DNA from: Skeletonema tropicum
Taxonomy: Eukaryota; Bacillariophyta; Thalassiosirophyceae; Thalassiosirales; Thalassiosiraceae
Reading direction: 5' to 3'
Assembly (NCBI GenBank): GCA_037178625.1
Contig: CM074128.1
Location: 2,418,001-2,482,000 of the forward strand
DNA length: 64,000 nucleotides
Numbering within the stretch: position 1 is the first letter of the stretch; each line of letters opens with the position of its first letter. The notes under the pieces were generated by a model. The model had not been told where the DNA came from. It searched no databases and saw only the letters and a list, made by a program, of their open reading frames with translations. Shown here piece by piece: positions 21,879 through 31,793 of the stretch. A program made the translations under genes and the position numbers.

Positions 21879-23313
21879 TTAATCCTTGGTGAGGACCTTA
21901 CCGTACTCGGCATCTCCCTGTTCAGGTCCATCAACCTTGACTATGACGCCAATGAAGTTCACAATATTGTTATCGGCATCTCGTAAGGCAGCAATGAAGA
22001 GGTTGTTCCAAAAAGGGGTCCCGTCAGAAGTGTAATTGGCAATTGTCACGCTGACATCTTCCCCTACCGTCACTGCCTTGCGGATGAGGGCAACCTTCTC
22101 TTGACTAGTCTCATTGCCTTGGAGGAAGCGGCAATTACGACCAAGAACCTGGTCTTGGGCGTATCCCGTAAGCGTAAGAAAATCATCTGACGCGTAGACT
22201 ATTGGGTTATCATGAAGACTTGGGTCCGTTATGATGAAGCATTGCTGAGAATTTTGGATGCTTGAAATGAGATTGAAGTCCTCCTTATCAAGCTGCTTGA
22301 CAACGCCATCTTCATTAGCAGCAGCGCTACCGCCAGCATTTTCATCTCCAGCCGCCTTGTTATTGGCAATGTTGGGTAGCTTTTCATTAGCGGTGCACTG
22401 GGATAGAAGAGATTTGGCATCGTCTGGTTTCAGACGAGATCGCACAATGCTTTTCAAGGCTGCATTTTCGCGTTGTAAGTCAGAGACATCTTTTTGGAGC
22501 GACTCAAAGAAGAACTTTTTTCGAAGGCGAGTGCGACGAGCAAGAATTCGATTACGTTCACGGCGTCGATCAATTTGAGCTTGAGATTTTGGTTTCGAAG
22601 CGTCTTCAGCAGTTTGCGGCGCTAGTGGAGTTGCAGCAGCCGCAGCAGCAGCTGCTGAAGCGGATGCTAATGAAAAAGAGGGAGTGGCTGCCTGTTGACC
22701 TCCCCCTGCGCCTGGAACATCCACACGAGGTCTCTTATTGGGTTGAGACGCATTGTTGGGAACAAGAGGACGCACTAAGGTTGTTTGAGGGACAGTCTTG
22801 GGAGCCGGTGCTATTGGCTTGGTCTTTGCCATCACGGCGTTCACGGGAGCCAGAACAGTTGGGTTTGTTGAGGCTTGTGGAGGTTGAGGCTGAACCTTTG
22901 GCTGTTGGATAGGAGCCGGTGCTCTCGCCTGAGTGGCAATCATCTGCTGCACCTGAGACAACTCATTAGTCATGTCACCATTGATAAGGAGGTTGGGATC
23001 TGACAGAGGATCGGCAAAAAATGAAGGATCCGATTGATGGGGAGTAACAACTCCGGGGATCCACTTGATATTGTACATGGTTAACATTTGGAGCTGTTAC
23101 TGTGGGATTCTCGGGGCTATTAGCAGCACCACAAATTTACCAAGATAGTAAAAGTGAGTTAGATGATTGTGTCTTAAAAGCCCAAACATGCACTAAGGTG
23201 TGAGTATGATGTTGATGACAACACATAACCTACCTGAAATCAAATCCACCTGATGCGCCCAAATCTTCCAGCAAGTATTCTGCCAGCAAGTCAAAATCTA
23301 GAGCGCTATCCAT
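21879..23313 (-). CDS. AUREO: Aureochrome, bZIP-LOV blue-light transcription factor (one intron, one frame shift)
   Basis: Aureochromes join a bZIP DNA-binding domain to a C-terminal FMN-binding LOV domain and are confined to photosynthetic stramenopiles. Exon 1 (23313-23234) encodes MDSALDFDLLAEYLLEDLG. An intron of about 117 bp (23233-23117, GT-AG, phase 2) follows. Exon 2 starts SPENPTVTAPNVNHVQYQVD, and one extra C near 23055 shifts the frame before GVVTPHQSDPSFFADPL. A Pro/Gln/Ala-rich linker precedes the basic region and zipper (ERNRILARRTRLRKKF, then heptad leucines). The LOV domain contains GRNCRFLQG, whose cysteine forms the flavin adduct, and VNFIGVIVKVDG at its last strand. Predicted target core is TGACGT. 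Start and splice sites are my placement; the downstream ATG at 23087 would also give a bZIP-LOV protein. Confidence 0.92.
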
Positions 23314-23960
23314 ATTATTAAAACAGTCAGCGTCGGTAGATTTAGTTATTTGGGGCTTTAGTGTATTGTGGGATAGCTATGCAGGTTTCGGAGGGGCTCA
23401 TGGGGCACAGCGTTTGTGTTACAGGATCAAAGGGGGTAGGCACAATTTCCTATCGCGCCGTCTTCTCAAGGAGCATATACTAGAGAGTATCCAGCCTGTT
23501 GGCTATAATGTTGTTGCAATGCAATAGCATCCGATTCCGATCAATCTCCCCCCCAACAAGCGTTCCAATTAAAAGATCAGAACTACCGAGCGAGGCATCA
23601 ATCAAGAAAAAAGGCTTGATTGCTTTCATCTTTGATGCCCTTCGTGCGGAACCTTGCAGTTGGAAAACTAAGGTCCACGGGTCTACTTCATATTTTTTTA
23701 GTAGGTGTCACACATAAAATCAATACATTTTTGTGGCTTTCCCCGCGGCCTCCTTTAGGAAATAGTACATGTCAGTCCCTAATTGAACTGGATCTGCTCA
23801 ATTGTAAGTCACGTTTCTAATTCATAGGAAATATAGCTCGAAAGTAAGAGAAAACAGAAAACAACAGTTTGATGATTTTGAACCAACCAACATGTTGTAA
23901 CGAACATGATAGTAGAACCCAAGCTCTCCTAAAGTAACTGATAAGAGATCACCATTATCC
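23314..23960. other. Intergenic, no supported gene
   Basis: About 650 bp between the divergent aureochrome and telobox-Myb genes; presumably both promoters. No recognised motif, repeat or RNA gene. Confidence 0.5.
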
Positions 23961-25335
23961 ATGATGCCATCACTGAAACGCACAGAACGCAAAGGCACCA
24001 AGGGCCCGAGCACTCCATCTCCGTCTCAGGTTATATCGGATTTAATTGATGCAACCTGTCATGAAATACTCTCTCTCCAGGGAGATGAGGGAACCAATTC
24101 CATTCCTTCTGTTTCGGACTTTGCTGTCCTAGCTCAACGGCTGGATTATTATTTCGAGCAGTTGTCTAGCACATCAGAAGAACCGCTGCTGGAAGATCCT
24201 AACACCAGAACTCGTATCCTCCTGGCCAAATTGGTACTTGACATCTGTGTGAGATCAGCATATGCTTCTGATGATAATGGTGATGATAACGATGTGGACC
24301 CGGCATCAGAAAAGATGCCTCCTCTTATTGAAATGACAGGAGAGCAGTGGAAAAACTTGTGTCGTGAGCTGGGAATGGTGGCCAACGATCAAATGGATAG
24401 TGCTGACTCCGTTCCCCTCCAGAGTTTGATTTGTCAAGCTGAAGCGTTTGTCGCACTTGCAAAGTTGAGGAGTCAACTGCAATCGGCAATTGAGGAGATA
24501 GAGGAAGATGATTGTAAATCGCCCAGCAAGAAGAAGCCCGCAATCAGCTTCAGTTTCATTAATGATAATATTGTTGACTATACAGAGAAAGCGGAAGAAA
24601 TCAAGGGCAAGCTTGAGTCCATTGACAAAAATCTCTTTATTCCTAATGCAATGCTGATTCTCAAGCGTTGCTCTACCATTGAACGCGTCAAAGGGTCTGC
24701 AGGAATCAATCCTTACAAACATTGAGGATTTGGTCGCCAAAAAAGTCTTTCCTCTCAACCACTTCCAGACTTCTCTCTGGGAGCTTCTTCGGAAGTTGGA
24801 AAAAGATTACCTCCCTGCCCCAAAGTTGTTCAAAGTTGGATACTTCGACAATGGATCTTCGGCAGCATCACCTGCGCCAAGAACGAAGCCATCTAAATCT
24901 ACTACACCCGTGTCTCCATCTGCAGCATCTTCAAATGGACGTGCACCAACTCGAAGAAATGTGAAAAGGAAGGCAGCGAAGGAAGTCAACTATGCCGATC
25001 CTGATGACAAGATCAGTGGCTTAAATAAAGAAAAAGTCCCATATAATAGCAAGACCGCAGCTGCAAAGAAGGAAGAAACGAGTGAGTTTGATTTTGGTTC
25101 TGCCGAGGAAGAAGAAGGCGAACCCGATGTCAAACCAGATGTCAAACCCGTTAGAAAGAAGCGAAGACAGCGAGTTCCGTATTCTGAGGAAGAGAGGCAA
25201 GCCCTCCTTGAGGGTGTGAAGAAGATTGGTAAAGGCCAATGGAGGCGAATCCGAGATGAGTACGCTGATGTCTTTGATGTCAATAACCGGTCTACTGTCA
25301 ACTTGAAAGATCTCTACAGAACGTTAACAAAGTGA
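23961..25335 (+). CDS. Telobox-type Myb protein, TRF-like (one frame shift)
   Basis: Two frames make one protein of about 455 residues. The first (23961 to about 24690) encodes a helical N-terminal domain (LIDATCHEILSLQGDEG, FAVLAQRLDYYFEQL, FVALAKLRSQLQSAIEEIE). The second continues from GLQESILTNIEDLVAKKVFP through a Ser/Pro and Lys-rich linker to a single C-terminal Myb/SANT domain: RQRVPYSEEERQALLEGVKK, IGKGQWRRIRDEY and VNLKDLYRTLTK. The last motif matches the telobox (V-D-L-K-D-K-W-R) of telomere-repeat-binding factors, with Leu-Tyr replacing Lys-Trp. One extra G near 24690 (a GGG run) explains the shift. A helical dimerisation domain plus C-terminal telobox Myb is the TRF1/2-like layout, so telomere binding is inferred. 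Confidence 0.7.
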
Positions 25336-25406
25336 AAGAAGATCAGAGAGAGAGAGAGATAGTGCATGTGTTGTTGCATATTTGTAGTTTTTTTAGCACA
25401 AGAAAC

Positions 25407-26091
25407 TTAATCTAGTACTGCTGCGTCGTTTGCTTCATCTGTGAGTTCGTATTCATCTTCGACCACAACGTCGACAATTTCAGGAATTCTTCCCATCAAA
25501 TAAGCTCCTACGCGTTGTAATACAGTTGGTCGCTGATGCCAAAATCTTCCCTTCAAATGCAGCACGACTTCATGCATTGTTATGAAACAAGAAACCTCTT
25601 CAGTGAATCATCACACTCTCAAACAATACAAATGGCATGCATTCCACACTTAACTTACCTGTAGGACCATCTAAATCGACAAAATCCACGCCTCCAGTAA
25701 TTCCAACTCCTCTATTCTCTGCTTGATAGCCAAACATTGTTCCAATTTCCTGTCTACACGCCGCAAGAACACCCTGCACATTCTCCTCACTCAATTCCAA
25801 TTGAGACCCCACTGGAACATCTATCGGTTCTCCATCCCAGTAAACTTCTGGTGCATCCAGCGCCATACCTGCCATTGCCTTGACGACTGGATCATCATTC
25901 TCATCTGCAGCTCTGAAATCTGCATCGACTCCTGAATCTAAGTAGTTCGTCATCATCATCGTAGGAGAAGTCATCCCACGAGGATTTGAGATGTGTTTGG
26001 ATGATAGGTTTGTGTGTAGCGGCAGCGTGAAATGCAGCCGATAGTGGCAGCAAACTGAAGGCATACCAATAGGATAGCTGGGCATATACAT
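25407..26091 (-). CDS. Conserved protein of unknown function, two exons
   Basis: Exon 1 runs 26091-25659 and exon 2 25567-25407, with a 91-bp GT-AG intron in phase 1. The join gives VDFVDLDGPTVVLHLKGRFW, then HQRPTVLQRVGAYLMGRIPE, IVDVVVEDEYELTDEAN and a stop. Ahead of it lies a region with DAPEVYWDGEPIDVPVGSQL and NVQGVLAACRQEIGTMFGY. The first 39 residues (MYMPSYPIGMPSVCCHYRLH onwards) are basic and hydroxylated and could be a targeting sequence; otherwise translation may begin at the MTSPTMMM methionine (25974). The compact alpha/beta pattern around V-V-L-x-L-x-G-x-F faintly recalls NifU-type domains, but I see no CxxC and would not assign it. Residues before and after the intron read well, so splicing is fairly secure. 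Confidence 0.55.
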
Positions 26092-26260
26092 TTAGTGAGC
26101 ATTATACAGCAGGATCGGAGTAAGGTGCTAGTATTATGGAACGCTACTATATGTTTTACTTGCTACTGCGAGTAGGTAGTCAACGCCACTTCCTATTCAT
26201 GCCATTGGCCACTTGCCTTGCCACTTTTGCTTTTTGCTTTTTGCCTTGCTGACGGATGAA

Positions 26261-26298
26261 GCGCGCCAAATTTCAATAGATTGAAGCGCGCCAAATTT
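26261..26298. promoter_or_regulatory. Pair of E2F-like sites (TTTGGCGCGC)
   Basis: GCGCGCCAAATTT occurs twice, at 26261-26273 and 26286-26298, 25 bp apart. The reverse strand reads AAATTTGGCGCGC, which contains the E2F/DP consensus TTTSGCGC. The pair lies between the divergent genes starting at 26091 (minus) and 26760 (plus). Cell-cycle control of either gene is inferred from the motif only. Confidence 0.3.
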
Positions 26299-26759
26299 AA
26301 CTTGAAGTTTTGATTTTTGCCCTCTCGTCCGTCATTCTTGAGAGGTTTGAGAAGAGTGCATTGCGTTGCATAAACATGACATGCTGATAAGTAGGAGTAG
26401 CTGATAGAAGCCGCAAGATGGCAAAAGGCACCAGTGGCACGTTTGTGCATGGCGGTGATTGCCTTCCTCTTGGCCACCATGTCGCGCTGTTCGGTCGAGG
26501 GAAGTGACTTGCACCAGTTAGGTATACATCTATCTCGTGGCGGAGCAGTCCTACTCGACGGTGTTAGCACAGCATTGGAGCAAGCTATGCTAAAACAATA
26601 CAACCATACCAGATAGTTTGGATCCATCACCTCGGAGACGGAAGAATCGTTTCATTTTGTTCCGCATCTTTCGGCGAAAGAAGAGACAAACACCATATCG
26701 GCACATAGTGAAGAAGAAGAGAAAGAGGAATCAAGCTGCAGCATGCATTCACCCTTAAA

Positions 26760-28639
26760 ATGAATGAAAAGTTAGAAGAAGCAAGAAAAACATTCCTTGA
26801 CCGCATGGCAGCTGTTAGTTTTTCGCTTATCAATCAAGAAAGAGACGCAACAGTGGTCAATAATGATACATTCTTTCAGTTAGATGGAGATGATGATGAC
26901 ATAACGCCTCAATCTGATTTGCTTCTGCCAAATAGGAGCATTTATGTTGTCACAACAGCTGCTCTACCGTGGCGGACTGGAACTGCAGTCAATCCACTTC
27001 TTCGAGCTGCCTACCTCTCTAGAAAGATGAAAGAGATAAACAAGAGCAAGAACAACACCAACATCAACCAAACTAATGCAACAACGACAGAAGAGCAACT
27101 GGTCACTCTAGTCATACCGTGGTTAGAGCTCGAAGAAGATAGGCTTGAACTCTACGGCAACAACCACAACTTCAAAACTTCACAAGAGCAAGAAGATTAC
27201 ATCCGAGATTGGCTGAGAGGTGCACAAATGAATGAAGAGGCAGATCCTATCAATGGATTGAGGATCTTGTTCTACCCATGCTCGGTATCACACGGGGCTC
27301 AAGAGTATATTCGCCATGGGTGATATATGTGCTACTCTACGCAACCAAACAGAAGGTAGTCATCTCTCAGATGCAGTATGTATATTGGAAGAGCCAGAAC
27401 ATTTGAATTGGTATCGATGTCCGGGAGAGGGGTGGACGAAAGTGTTTGGCTTCGTGGTTGGAGTTGTGCATACAAACTATGTTGAGTATGCAAGTAGTCA
27501 AATTCACGGGTTGTGGACAGCGCCAGCGATACAAGTCATGTCATCAGCAATGATTCGAGCCTACTGCCACAAAGTAATAAAGCTTAGTGGAGTATTGCAG
27601 ACTTATGCACCAGAGAAAGAGTGCTTGCGAAAACGTCCATGGCGTGAGAGAAGATTTTCTTCAAGAAGGACAGAGAAGAGCATTAGCAACATCATCTCTG
27701 ATTGAGACTAACTCAACTTCAAGTGAATTGAACGAAGAAGCAGAAGGTCAGGTGTACTTTATTGGAAAGATTTTATGGGCCAAGGGATTTGAGCTCATGC
27801 TGCAGCTGCAAGAGTTTTATCATGAATGTACGGGTAAATACTTTGCAATTGACGTGTATGGCGGCGGCCCAGAAGAAGGCGAAATCAAGCGTGCTTTTCA
27901 TGGGAGGAGAAAGAATTGGATCGAAGACGAGAGCGATTCCGACTCCGATTCAGAAGACTCGTTTCGCGATAATCTGAAAAAGCTGAAGTCGATTGAAGTT
28001 CCGAAATCACTATACGAATGGCGAAGGAAGCCTATACCTGCCAATTTCTGTGGTCCGGTCGATCACTCACTTCTTGGCAAGTACAAAACATTTGTCAACC
28101 CTTCCACTTCTGAGGTATTATGTACCACAACTTTCGAGGCTCTTGCCATGGGTAAGTTCGTTATAATACCAGTTCATGAGTCAAACAAGTTCTTCCTGCA
28201 GTTTCCCAACTGTTTGGGTTATAGAAATAAGTGGGAGTTTGCTGCGAATCTTCGCTGGGCTCTCACACACGAACCAGAGCCTCTCACCCCAGAGCTTGCA
28301 AAAGAATTTACATGGGAGGCAGCAACAGATAGACTTATCCGTTCTTCTGCGATCACAAGACGTGAGGCTAAGGAGAGATACAATCTAGGTAAAGCAAAGC
28401 TTGATGAGAGAATTGCTTATTTCCATCGTGAACTAGGAAAGCATGACGCACTGCGGCGTGTCTTAGGCGGCGGTCCAGCCTCTAATCAAGTCAGATACGA
28501 ATTGGAAAGGCAAGGCCTCGATCAAGGCAACTCAGACAAATTTGCAATGTCCTCATTTGTCAGGGCTATCAAGTCATCATTCATCAGCAACAACCATCAA
28601 GGCCAAGCCTCATCCTTAAGCGGCGGTAGCATTGCGTAA
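26760..28639 (+). CDS. DGD1: Digalactosyldiacylglycerol synthase (DGD family, GT4), two frame shifts
   Basis: Transfers galactose from UDP-galactose to MGDG to make DGDG, the bilayer galactolipid of thylakoids; plants place it at the outer plastid envelope. Three successive frames give one DGD protein: SIYVVTTAALPWRTGTAVNP, LVIPWLELEEDRLELYG and YIRDWL in the first; SIFAMGDI-type start, VCILEEPEHLNWYRCPGEGW, VVGVVHTNYVEYAS and AYCHKVIKLSGVLQTYAPEK in the second; ENVHGVREDFLQEGQ, VYFIGKILWAKGFELML, STSEVLCTTTFEALAMGKFV and CLGYRNKWEFAANLRWAL in the third. The last holds the donor-binding E-x7-E region. Extra bases near 27305 and 27620 cause the shifts. The ATG at 26760 is the first methionine; an upstream exon ending before the CAG at about 26740 is possible. 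The C-terminal tail is diatom-specific. Confidence 0.88.
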
Positions 28640-28706
28640 TATTAGTTGTAACATTTGTTTCCATTGAAATTTCTTAACTCAAGCAATAAAGTTCTTTACT
28701 AATAAT

Positions 28707-29936
28707 TTATGCTGTGAAGTCATGGTGTCCAAGGCACAAAGCAGTTGCCAAGATACCAAAAACAAAGAATGGCTGTGATTGGGCCTGGTACTTAACATCG
28801 TTGGCAACAGGATCAGGCAAGAGCAAAGTGGCCTGGAAATAAATTTGTGGCAACAGTAATCCAAGCAAGACTGCTGCGTATGTTGATTCACCAATGCTGT
28901 AGAGGTAAGCTGCTACACCGAGTTGGGTCAGTGTGACTGATCCAGCACAGATATATTTGGCTGTATCAATTCCAAATGCAACAGGAAGGGATTGGAGCCC
29001 AAGCTGACGATCTCCCTCAACAGATTTGAAGTCATTTACAATAGCAATTCCAAGACCAGCAATAGAGTAGAGGATAGGAAGGATGAAGTAAACTGGGCGA
29101 TCCAACTCTCCAAACACAGCCTGTCCGCACCACCATGGCAAACTAATGTACGAGCAACCAAGTGCATAGTTTCCTGCCCATCCATTCTGCTTCAACTTCA
29201 ATGGAGGTGCACTGTAGATGTACGAAACCCAAGAACCAAAGATACTCAATGCAAGCACAGTAGGGAAATCATGTCCAGCCCAGACGTCAAGTCCATATGC
29301 AATTCCCAATCCTCCAAGAAGCAAGAACCAGATCTGGAAGATAACTTGACCTTCACTAATAGCACCAGAAGGGATAGGACGATAAGGTTCATTAATAGCA
29401 TCAATCTCACGATCATACCAATCATTAATTGTTTGAGTGTAACCCGTCAAGAAAGGTCCAGCCAAAATCATGGCAACAAATCCCTTGGCGGCATCTTCCA
29501 AACCAAGCATAACATTTCTGTCATTAGGATCAAACGGGTTCCAGATCCAGTGGTAGTTACCAGAAGCTGCAGCTCCGCACATAACTCCCCAAACTAATGG
29601 AATCCAAGTTACTGGCTTGGTAAGTTGGAGACGAATCTTCCAAATGTCCTCACTTCCAGCAGCGCCTTTGACTCCGAGAAGCTGACGCAAATCTGCGGAT
29701 CCATCAGAAACTTCTTCGTTGGACTGGGGTGGTTTAGCATCGAGACGGAGGTTGGATGACGGTTCGGCGTTAGGGAAGGGGTAGAAAGAACGATCTTCAT
29801 TGTTGTTGTTTGTGGGAAGCATAGACAGAGAAGACTGCTGAGACACCGTTGATGACAGCCCAGTGTAGGAGCGTGGTGCCGTAGAGAACGCCGAAGCGCT
29901 GGCGACGAGTAGGGAGGATACTGCCAGAGATCTCAT
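28707..29936 (-). CDS. CHLG: Chlorophyll synthase, plastid
   Basis: A 409-residue intact single-exon UbiA-superfamily prenyltransferase that esterifies chlorophyllide with phytyl or geranylgeranyl diphosphate, the last step of chlorophyll a synthesis. The N-terminus MRSLAVSSLLVASASAFSTA is a textbook diatom bipartite presequence with ASAF. The first Asp-rich motif is NDWYDREIDAINEPYRP, and the second is in IVNDFKSVEGDRQLGLQSLP. About eight hydrophobic helices fit the UbiA fold in the thylakoid membrane. LTKPVTWIPLVWGVMCGA marks the start of the ChlG/BchG domain. Length agrees with plastid ChlG including presequence. It is convergent with the DGDG synthase gene, 67 bp apart. Confidence 0.95.
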   Translation of the reverse strand: MRSLAVSSLLVASASAFSTAPRSYTGLSSTVSQQSSLSMLPTNNNNEDRSFYPFPNAEPSSNLRLDAKPPQSNEEVSDGSADLRQLLGVKGAAGSEDIWKIRLQLTKPVTWIPLVWGVMCGAAASGNYHWIWNPFDPNDRNVMLGLEDAAKGFVAMILAGPFLTGYTQTINDWYDREIDAINEPYRPIPSGAISEGQVIFQIWFLLLGGLGIAYGLDVWAGHDFPTVLALSIFGSWVSYIYSAPPLKLKQNGWAGNYALGCSYISLPWWCGQAVFGELDRPVYFILPILYSIAGLGIAIVNDFKSVEGDRQLGLQSLPVAFGIDTAKYICAGSVTLTQLGVAAYLYSIGESTYAAVLLGLLLPQIYFQATLLLPDPVANDVKYQAQSQPFFVFGILATALCLGHHDFTA

Positions 29937-30188
29937 GGTTGAGTTCTATGAGAGATCGCGATCGGTTGCTTGATGAAGGTCAAGTTGAGTTGATGAAGGG
30001 AGAGAAGAGTCAGTTTTTGACCTTTTACGTGGAACCCTCGACAAAAAAGCTCGTACCTACTATCGTACTTGTACTATATGTGTAGATACCACTTTTTTAA
30101 AATTCAGTCTTGTCATTGCTGCTGTGGTTTCGTGAAGCTTTCCTTAGTTTTCCTGGGCTGCTCCGTGAAAGGCAACGTCTCTATTGCA

Positions 30189-31778
30189 ATGGATACCAAC
30201 TTCATCATCAAGCCAAATGATACTCCTCAACGCGACGATGTTAGTCAAATTGAATCAACCTTCAAAGAACTCAATCTCAATCTAAGCCACAAGGCTGAGT
30301 TCGCCGATGGTAGTGTAGGCAGTGGATGTAGATCTTCATTAACGACGCAAGAACATGACCGGCTGACGAACTTGCCCGAAGATGTACTATTCACTGTTCT
30401 CCTCTGTGTAGGGCCCAAAGATATCGACGAGAACGTAAAATTAGTCAACCGCAGCCTCCACAGTGCAACTTCCCTCTCAAAGCAATTGTGGAGAGAGTTC
30501 TGCATTCTCACTGGAAAGTGCCTCGAGAAGAAGTATGCCAATGCAACATCAGATAGCAGCAAGTGTGATGCATTTCGACCAATGACATTGTCGAATAATG
30601 GGCTTGAGAAAGACGAGACGGTGAATGAGTTCCGATCATACTACTTTCGGAATCCATGTGTTCCATTTGACTTTGAAACAATATCCTCAGCATTGGACCA
30701 CTGTCCAAGAGCACCAATGAAAGTGATCGAGGAAGAAGAATCGGATTTGGATTACGAATACGATACTCAGGGAACCGTCTGCCTAATGCCAGGTGTTTAC
30801 AAAGAGAGGATTGTCGTCAAGGGCGAAGTATGGAGTTTCGGTAGCACTGTCAACAAATCAATCTCCATCCGAGCTTGCTTTCCACTCCAGGGTGCAACTA
30901 TCATACACTACACCGACTCGGATGATGCCAAGAATCAGCCTGTTGTATCTGTTTTGACACGCGACGGTTTGGGCGTTATGGAAGGCATCTCCGTCAACAT
31001 CTCCCATCTTTCCCTTGTTCACAGCACCAGCGGATCAGATCTATGGGGCGGAAACACTGCCGTATTTGTGGACGGAGCGAGGGCACGGGTTGTCATGAAC
31101 TGTTGCGTGGTACAATCGCATTCGGGACGAGGCATCGTCGTGACTAATCAAGCGGAACTTCAAATCTCGTCGAGTACTGTCTGCGATTGCGCCGCAACAG
31201 GCTTCTTTCTCGGTGATTGGGGCTCCCGAGCTAATGTTTCAAAGTGCAATATTGTCAGGAATGGCTATGGATCAAGGAAGTTGCTGTCATCCGACGAAGG
31301 ACGTCAAGAACTCGACAACGTCTTGACAGAGTGGACACGCCTTAGAGCTAATGCCGGAGTTGATGATGTATCGCAACAGATTGAGCAATTCAATGCCGTC
31401 CCTCCAGGACACTCTGGCATCTACATTGAAGGAGCCATGTGCTGGATTGAGGACACTCTCATTGCGTCCAATTGCTTCACAGGCACGAGCGTGGTACGCA
31501 ATGGGTTCTTGAGTTTATCTGGATGCCATGTGGCTCAAAATGCTGGCGCGGGTCATCCAATCTCGCTCGAAGACGAGCATGATGTTCATGTTGGGAACAA
31601 CCGACTTCAGGGGGCACGTATTCGCGGAGGAGTTGTGGAAGGCCCAAGGCACAATGATTACTCTAACTCGCAAAAGTACGAGGAAAAACTGAGAGACGGC
31701 GCCTCGTTTGCAAGCGATTTAGTGAGAGCTCCCATGGCAGAAGAGAAATTGAATGACATGATTGAAGCTGCTAATTAG
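30189..31778 (+). CDS. F-box protein with right-handed beta-helix repeats (FBXO11-like)
   Basis: A 529-residue intact frame, chosen to start at MDTNFIIKPND (30189) because upstream residues lack conservation-like features. An F-box-like motif is at LTNLPEDVLFTVLLCVGPKD, followed by LWREFCILTG. The second half has the regular hydrophobic repeats of a parallel beta-helix: GTVCLMPGVYKERIVVKGEV, CCVVQSHSGRGIVVTNQAEL, SSTVCDCAATGFFLGDWGSR, KCNIVRNGYG and DTLIASNCFTGTSVVRNGFL. This pairing is that of FBXO11-type substrate adaptors of SCF ubiquitin ligases. The inferred role is substrate recruitment for ubiquitination; the substrate is unknown. It ends 16 bp from the convergent glycosyltransferase stop. 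Confidence 0.7.
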   Translation: MDTNFIIKPNDTPQRDDVSQIESTFKELNLNLSHKAEFADGSVGSGCRSSLTTQEHDRLTNLPEDVLFTVLLCVGPKDIDENVKLVNRSLHSATSLSKQLWREFCILTGKCLEKKYANATSDSSKCDAFRPMTLSNNGLEKDETVNEFRSYYFRNPCVPFDFETISSALDHCPRAPMKVIEEEESDLDYEYDTQGTVCLMPGVYKERIVVKGEVWSFGSTVNKSISIRACFPLQGATIIHYTDSDDAKNQPVVSVLTRDGLGVMEGISVNISHLSLVHSTSGSDLWGGNTAVFVDGARARVVMNCCVVQSHSGRGIVVTNQAELQISSSTVCDCAATGFFLGDWGSRANVSKCNIVRNGYGSRKLLSSDEGRQELDNVLTEWTRLRANAGVDDVSQQIEQFNAVPPGHSGIYIEGAMCWIEDTLIASNCFTGTSVVRNGFLSLSGCHVAQNAGAGHPISLEDEHDVHVGNNRLQGARIRGGVVEGPRHNDYSNSQKYEEKLRDGASFASDLVRAPMAEEKLNDMIEAAN

Positions 31779-31793
31779 AGATTTAGTTCCTTT

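Noticed and set aside
23834..26630. Several minus-strand frames opposite the telobox-Myb and DGDG genes
   Set aside because: They are shadows of coding sequence on the plus strand with no independent motif.
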